A stretch of DNA of 64,000 nucleotides from Streptomyces sp. NBC_00370 (lineage in GTDB: Bacteria > Actinomycetota > Actinomycetes > Streptomycetales > Streptomycetaceae), in contig NZ_CP107968.1 of the NCBI RefSeq assembly GCF_036084755.1, positions 1,054,001-1,118,000 of the forward strand, in the 5' to 3' direction. This document shows positions 60,123 to 64,000 of this stretch, piece by piece (positions within the stretch are counted from its first letter, which is position 1; every line of letters starts with the position of its first letter). The position numbers and the translations under genes are program-made. The notes under the pieces are model-generated. The model was not told the DNA's origin. It searched no databases and was given only the letters and a program-made list of their open reading frames with translations.

Positions 60123-60482
60123 ATGGTGGCCGCCGCCCGGATAACGGAAGTTGAACGTACTCTCGACCAGCTCCTCGACTGGTGCTGCAGAGGGGCGCTC
60201 GCCAGCTCGCACGGCCGGACGGGTGTGTTCCGTTTCGTCGTGGACACCCCTGTCGGCACCCGTACCCGCTATGTGATCGCGACGGACCAGGGCTGCTCGA
60301 CGGCGCACACGATCGCGCACCCGCCCAACGCGACGCTCTCGCTGAGCCAGGAGGACCTCACCAGGCTCGCCCTGGGTGACCTGCGCGGCGCGCTCGCCTT
60401 CGCCACGGGCAGGCTGCAGATCGAGGGCGACATCTTTCTCGCGATGAACTGGATCGACCAGCTAGGGAGAAGCCCGCTGTGA
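60123..60482 (+). CDS. SCP2 sterol/lipid-transfer domain protein
   Basis: 119 residues from ATG 60123 (GGAGGGAAG upstream). An SCP2-like fold: YVIATDQGCSTAHTIAHPPNATLSLSQEDLTRLALGDLRGALAFATGRLQIEGDI; the last part (ALGDLRGALAFATGRLQIEGD, about 85-105) is the family signature. These modules bind fatty acyl or other hydrophobic ligands. GTGA overlap with the carboxyltransferase gene, so the two are made together. Confidence 0.85.
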   Translation: MVAAARITEVERTLDQLLDWCCRGALASSHGRTGVFRFVVDTPVGTRTRYVIATDQGCSTAHTIAHPPNATLSLSQEDLTRLALGDLRGALAFATGRLQIEGDIFLAMNWIDQLGRSPL

Positions 60483-62095
60483 CCACCCACGCCCAGGAGA
60501 CACCTCAGCAGACGGTCCAGGATCCGGCGCTGCCGGACCAGTTGAGCGGAGCCGGCGGCAGGCTCGCCGAACTGCGCAGGATCAAACAGCAGATGGTCGC
60601 GGGCCCCGACCCGCGCGCCACCGAACGACAGCACGCGCGCGGCAAACTGACGGCCCGTGAGCGGATCGCGATCCTGCTGGACGAGGACTCGTTCACCGAG
60701 ATAGAGGGGCTGCGCAGACACCGTGCCACCGGCTTCGGCCTGGAGGCGAAGCGGCCCTACACGGACGGTGTGATCACCGGCTGGGGCACGGTCAACGGCC
60801 GTACGGTGTTCGTGTACGCGCACGACTTCCGGATCTTCGGCGGCGCGCTCGGCGAGGCGCACGCGCAGAAGATCCACAAGGTGATGGACCTCGCCCACTC
60901 CGCGGGCGCCCCGCTGGTCAGCCTCAACGACGGCGCGGGCGCGCGGATCCAGGAGGGCGTGACGGCGCTGGCCGGCTACGGCGGCATCTTCAGCCGTAAC
61001 ACGCGCTCGTCCGGTGTGCTGCCGCAGATCTCGGTGATGCTCGGCCCGTGCGCCGGCGGCGCCGCGTACTCCCCCGCCCTGACCGACTACGTCTTCATGG
61101 TCAGGGAGACCTCGCAGATGTTCATCACCGGCCCTGACGTGGTCCGTTCGGTGACGGGCGAGGAGATCACCCAGAACGGCCTCGGCGGCGCCGACACGCA
61201 CGCCGCGACCTCGGGCGTCGCGCACTTCGTCTACGACGACGAGACGTCCTGCCTCGAAGAGGTGCGCTACCTGCTGTCGCTGCTCCCGCAGAACAACCGG
61301 GAGCTGCCGCCGGTGGAGGTCGGCGACGATCCGGACGACCGGCTCTGCACGGCCCTGGCCGACCTGGTCCCGGAGGATCCGGCCAGGCCCTACGACATCA
61401 GGGCCGTCATCGAGGAGATCGCCGACCACGGCGAGCACTTCGAGGTGCACGCGGCCTGGGCCGGCAGTGTGGTGTGCACCCTGGTCAGGCTGGGCGGCCA
61501 GGTGGTCGGTGTGGTGGGCAACCAGCCGTCGGCGCAGGCCGGTGTGCTGGACATCCACTCGTCGGAGAAGGCCGCGCGGTTCGTCCAGACCTGCGACGCC
61601 TTCAACATCCCGCTGGTGACCCTGCTCGACGTGCCGGGCTTCCTGCCGGGCGTCGACCAGGAGCACGGCGGGATCATCCGGCACGGTGCCAAGCTGCTGT
61701 ACGCGTACTGCAACGCCACGGTGCCGCGGATCCAGTTGATCCTGCGCAAGGCGTACGGCGGCGCCTACATCGTCATGGACTCGCGTTCGATCGGTTCCGA
61801 CCTGTCGTTCGCGTGGCCGACCAACGAGATCGCCGTGATGGGGGCCGAGGGCGCCGCCAATGTCGTCTTCCGCAGGGAGATCGCGGCCGCCGACGACCCG
61901 GAGGCGGAGCGGGCGCGGCTGATCGCCTCCTACAAGGACGAGTTGATGCATCCGTACTACGCGGCCGAGCGCGGTCTCGTGGACGATGTCATCGACCCGC
62001 AGGACACCAGGAAGCTGCTGATCACGTCACTGCGGATGCTGCGGGCCAAACACGCCGAAGTGCCCGCGCGCAAGCACGGTAATCCGCCGATGTGA
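60479..62095 (+). CDS. Acyl-CoA carboxylase beta (carboxyltransferase) subunit
   Basis: 538 residues from GTG 60479. Full-length carboxyltransferase: N-terminal half with SLNDGAGARIQEGV (about 141-154) and MLGPCAGGAAYSPALTDYVFM (about 187-207), C-terminal half with PGFLPGVDQEHGGIIRHGAKLLYAY (about 388-412) and LRKAYGGAYIVMDSRSIGSD. It carboxylates acetyl-, propionyl- or a longer acyl-CoA, needing a biotin carboxylase (AccA-type) and often an epsilon subunit encoded elsewhere. Placement beside the RiPP genes suggests a pathway-dedicated copy making an acyl extender, or CoA-linked chemistry on SCP2-bound lipid. Confidence 0.93.
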   Translation: MTTHAQETPQQTVQDPALPDQLSGAGGRLAELRRIKQQMVAGPDPRATERQHARGKLTARERIAILLDEDSFTEIEGLRRHRATGFGLEAKRPYTDGVITGWGTVNGRTVFVYAHDFRIFGGALGEAHAQKIHKVMDLAHSAGAPLVSLNDGAGARIQEGVTALAGYGGIFSRNTRSSGVLPQISVMLGPCAGGAAYSPALTDYVFMVRETSQMFITGPDVVRSVTGEEITQNGLGGADTHAATSGVAHFVYDDETSCLEEVRYLLSLLPQNNRELPPVEVGDDPDDRLCTALADLVPEDPARPYDIRAVIEEIADHGEHFEVHAAWAGSVVCTLVRLGGQVVGVVGNQPSAQAGVLDIHSSEKAARFVQTCDAFNIPLVTLLDVPGFLPGVDQEHGGIIRHGAKLLYAYCNATVPRIQLILRKAYGGAYIVMDSRSIGSDLSFAWPTNEIAVMGAEGAANVVFRREIAAADDPEAERARLIASYKDELMHPYYAAERGLVDDVIDPQDTRKLLITSLRMLRAKHAEVPARKHGNPPM

Positions 62096-62226
62096 TCGCC
62101 GCGCGGATGGACGGCGCATCGGGTGGGTAACTCCGGTGCGTTGTCCGCGTGCCGAGCCCGTTCAGGGCCGATCCAACCCGACTGACCGATACAACTCCCC
62201 ACGTTCGAAGCCGAGTAGGAGATCCG

Positions 62227-62652
62227 ATGGCACACACACTCCCCTGGTCGTCAGGGCCGGCGGCAGGCCGGTCCGGTGACGACATCGTCGTGATGGCGTC
62301 CCGGCTGAAACTCAAGTCCCTGGTGCGCGTCCCGCGCTTCTTCATCCTGTCCGGCGGCGTGCTGCGGCAGGTGCGGCAGTCGCAGGGCGCCGTCGGCGTG
62401 ACGCTGCGGGCCGATCCGTGGCGCAAGACCTTCTGGACGCTGTCCGCGTGGGAGAACCGGGCCGCGCTGCAGAGTTACATCAAGACCGATCCGCACTTCG
62501 CCGTGATGGCCAAGCTGCGTCCCGCGATGCGTGAGTCGCTGTTCGTCTCGTGGCAGCAGGACGCCGGGCAGCGGCCGTCCTGGGACGAGGCGGACCGGCG
62601 GCTCGCCGAGCAGGAGACGGCGCAGCGCGCCGCCGGGGAGAAGCAGAGCTGA
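62227..62652 (+). CDS. Small monooxygenase-fold (dimeric alpha-beta barrel) protein
   Basis: 141 residues from ATG 62227 (AGGAGATCC upstream). The core FFILSGGVLRQVRQSQGAVGVTLRADPWRKTFWTLSAWENRAALQSYIKTDPHFAVMAKL (about 38-95) has the Trp-rich pattern of ABM/DUF3291-type ferredoxin-like barrels, known as cofactor-free monooxygenases or heme-binding proteins. Charged C-tail. Likely the third gene of the rightward operon, 131 bases after the carboxyltransferase; followed by a strong terminator. Confidence 0.75.
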   Translation: MAHTLPWSSGPAAGRSGDDIVVMASRLKLKSLVRVPRFFILSGGVLRQVRQSQGAVGVTLRADPWRKTFWTLSAWENRAALQSYIKTDPHFAVMAKLRPAMRESLFVSWQQDAGQRPSWDEADRRLAEQETAQRAAGEKQS

Positions 62653-62675
62653 CCCGATCCTTACGAGCGTGCGCG

Positions 62676-62710
62676 TGCGGGGCCCGGACGGACGACGTCC
62701 GGGCCCCGCA
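62676..62710. terminator. Strong bidirectional terminator
   Basis: TGCGGGGCCCGGACG (62676-62690), loop GACGA, perfect 15-bp complement (62696-62710), between convergent genes. Confidence 0.85.
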
Positions 62711-62752
62711 GCCGTGTGCCCGGCCCCGCGGGGACCCGGGACGGCAGCGGCG

Positions 62753-63331
62753 TCAGACGAACTGCGGCCGGGCGGCGAAGAGGTGGCCCGCCACTTCGGC
62801 GAGCCGGCTTCCGCCGATGCCGTCGTGCCGGGTGCGCAGCGCGAAGCGCAGTTGGGGCAGGTCCGGGTCCGGTGTGTCGACGACGAGGGGCGGCAGCAGC
62901 GCGGCCGGGGTGCTGCGGGCCAGTTCGGCGCCGGAGCGCAGCAGTTCGAGGCCGCGCCGCCGCAACGGCTCGGGCAGCCAGTCCAGTACGGGCACGACCA
63001 CGTCGACCGGCTCGTCGCCGGGGGCCACCGCCGCGGGCGCCAGCTTCCGTACGCAGTCGGGCGCGGCGGCGAACTCCTCCGCCAGCATGCTCACCGTCGT
63101 CCCGGTGCGGCTGAGGACGACCAGCACGGTGCCGCCGGCCTCCAGCCGGTCGGCCAGGGTGGCGGCGGCGGCCGGGTCGGGCCAGACGCCGGTGGGCCGC
63201 CACCGGCCGGGACCCGGTCTGCTCCACTGGATCCGCCGGCCGCCCTCGAAGACGACCAGGGTGGAGCCGTGCCGCTCGGTGGCCGAGGTCGGCGGGTAAC
63301 TCTCCGCGGGGATAACGGTGTTCGTCCGCAT
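62753..63331 (-). CDS. Hypothetical protein, downstream of acyltransferase gene
   Basis: 192 residues with start codon at 63331. No signal peptide or membrane helix. The middle (LEAGGTVLVVLSRTGTTVSMLAEEFAAAPDCVRKLAP) alternates beta and alpha character as in a Rossmann-like fold, but I see no nucleotide motif. The N-terminus holds a Trp/Arg-rich strand segment (GRRIQWSRPGPGRWRPTGVW). It lies 10 bases downstream of the acyltransferase gene stop on the same strand, so the two form an operon. Unassigned. Confidence 0.62.
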   Translation of the reverse strand: MRTNTVIPAESYPPTSATERHGSTLVVFEGGRRIQWSRPGPGRWRPTGVWPDPAAAATLADRLEAGGTVLVVLSRTGTTVSMLAEEFAAAPDCVRKLAPAAVAPGDEPVDVVVPVLDWLPEPLRRRGLELLRSGAELARSTPAALLPPLVVDTPDPDLPQLRFALRTRHDGIGGSRLAEVAGHLFAARPQFV

Positions 63332-63341
63332 GGTCTCCCTC

Positions 63342-64000
63342 TCATCGGACTCTTCTCGCGGTGCGTACCGCGAGGGTGCGCAGTACGGCGATCCTGCGCC
63401 GGGCTGTCGGGTCCAGTGCGCCGCCGCTGTCCGCGGCCCGTACGGCGACGGTCCGCGCCCGGCGCAGGATGTGCCGGGCGTTCTCCTCGTCGGGCAGTGC
63501 GGCCCGCCGGTCGGCGGGTTCGCCCAGTTCCTGCATGCGCTCCCTGGCCAGGGAGCGCAGTGCGGCGATGCGCGCGCCGCGCCGGCCGGCCGGTTCGGCG
63601 GTGATGGCGGGGCCGAAGACCAGCCGCGCGGTGGCCGCGCGCGGCCGCAGCTCGCCCTTGGCGAGGATCAGGTCGGTGCCGTGGATCATCACGGGTATCA
63701 CGGGTACGCCGGTGCGGACCGCGAAGTAGAACGGGCCGTCGTTGAAGGGCTTGAGGCCGCCGCCCGTCCAGCGGGTGCCCTCGGGGTAGGTGCACAGCAC
63801 GTTCCCCGCGGCCAGCACCTCCCCCATCGCGCGCAGCGCGTTGCGGTCGGGGCGTTCGCTGTCCAGCGGGATGCAGCCGACGCTGAGCCGCATCAGCCGC
63901 TTGACGGGGTTACGGAAGTGCTCGGCCTTCGCGGGGAAGTAGACGTACCGGCCGCGGGCCCCGTACAGCACGGTTTCGAGCAGGTAGTGGTCGAAGAAGC
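63342..64000 (-). CDS. PlsC-type lysophospholipid/1-acylglycerol-phosphate acyltransferase, partial
   Basis: The frame runs through the window end; the visible part is 219 codons including FFDHYLLETVLYGARG before the internal GTG 63971, matching the region after the missing HxxxxD motif. Present: YPEGTRWTGGGLKPFNDG (acyl-acceptor site; EGTR), VPVIPVMIHGTD, and a C-terminal Arg-rich helical tail (about the last 60 residues). Transfers an acyl chain to a lysolipid or related alcohol. The gene begins beyond 64000. Confidence 0.82.
   Translation of the reverse strand, partial: FFDHYLLETVLYGARGRYVYFPAKAEHFRNPVKRLMRLSVGCIPLDSERPDRNALRAMGEVLAAGNVLCTYPEGTRWTGGGLKPFNDGPFYFAVRTGVPVIPVMIHGTDLILAKGELRPRAATARLVFGPAITAEPAGRRGARIAALRSLARERMQELGEPADRRAALPDEENARHILRRARTVAVRAADSGGALDPTARRRIAVLRTLAVRTARRVR

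Noticed and set aside
1..64000. CRISPR arrays, insertion sequences, tRNA/rRNA genes, att sites
   Set aside because: No spaced direct repeats, transposase motifs, tRNA cloverleaf/CCA ends or rRNA segments recognised on reading; a tRNAscan/Infernal run would be decisive.

Overview
The window reads as chromosome of a Streptomyces (or a very close actinomycete). The DNA is about 72% GC with strong third-position GC bias, TTA codons are confined to a few regulatory or accessory genes, and the gene content is typical of the genus: GAF-ANTAR regulators, Tat-exported enzymes, a DasR-like dre site, a stressosome operon, chitin-degrading enzymes, and SARP and YcaO genes. I saw no rRNA, tRNA, CRISPR array, insertion sequence or phage gene.

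Layout. 1-5.2 kb: a Tat-exported metallophosphoesterase (5' end cut by the window edge), a DHA2 efflux pump with its TetR regulator behind a large palindromic operator, and a kinase-like DUF4032 protein. 5.2-8.9 kb: a type III polyketide synthase, an isoprenylcysteine-methyltransferase-like enzyme and an FAD oxygenase/reductase in one operon, facing a UbiA prenyltransferase; together they look like a phenolic-lipid or prenylated-quinone cluster. 9.4-11.3 kb: one protein joining an ECF sigma factor, a zinc-finger anti-sigma-like segment, a membrane helix and an extracellular GH128 beta-1,3-glucanase domain. 11.4-21.5 kb: TerB, LacI, MgtC, SRPBCC/ArsR, a fatty acid desaturase, PRC-barrel, two coupled GAF-ANTAR regulators, CorA and BrkB. 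21.5-22.8 kb: GH19 chitinase plus AA10 lytic polysaccharide monooxygenase with an upstream dre-like site. 23-26.8 kb: an MFS transporter, then a DHA2 pump paired with a Xi-class glutathionyl(mycothiol)-hydroquinone reductase homolog.

26.9-33.5 kb: a sugar-import regulon. A glycogen-debranching-type enzyme is transcribed away from a LacI repressor (with a TTA codon) and a binding-protein ABC importer; twin perfect operators flank the divergent promoters. 33.5-41.8 kb: MHYT sensor, GH99-like hydrolase with F5/8C domain, DUF3618 protein, surface phospholipase C-like phosphoesterase, IlvD/Edd dehydratase and a zinc alcohol dehydrogenase. 41.9-47.6 kb: a six-gene stressosome operon (RsbR, RsbS, RsbT, an RsbX-like phosphatase, a histidine kinase, and a response regulator with PP2C output) in which all five junctions are 4-base overlaps. 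47.6-52.8 kb: MFS transporter, phosphotriesterase-like lactonase, membrane protein plus multicopper oxidase.

52.9-64 kb: the most interesting region. It encodes an azole-forming RiPP (TOMM/LAP) system: a 60-residue precursor, a fused E1-like/YcaO cyclodehydratase and a SagB-type dehydrogenase in one leftward run, followed by a DesK-type kinase (with a TTA codon), a LuxR response regulator and a SARP regulator. Facing it is a coupled SCP2/acyl-CoA carboxyltransferase pair, a small monooxygenase-fold protein, an unknown protein and a PlsC-type acyltransferase cut by the window end. Lipid or acyl chemistry beside an azole RiPP, with no transporter or peptidase in view, suggests that the cluster continues to the right of the window or that an unusual product is made.
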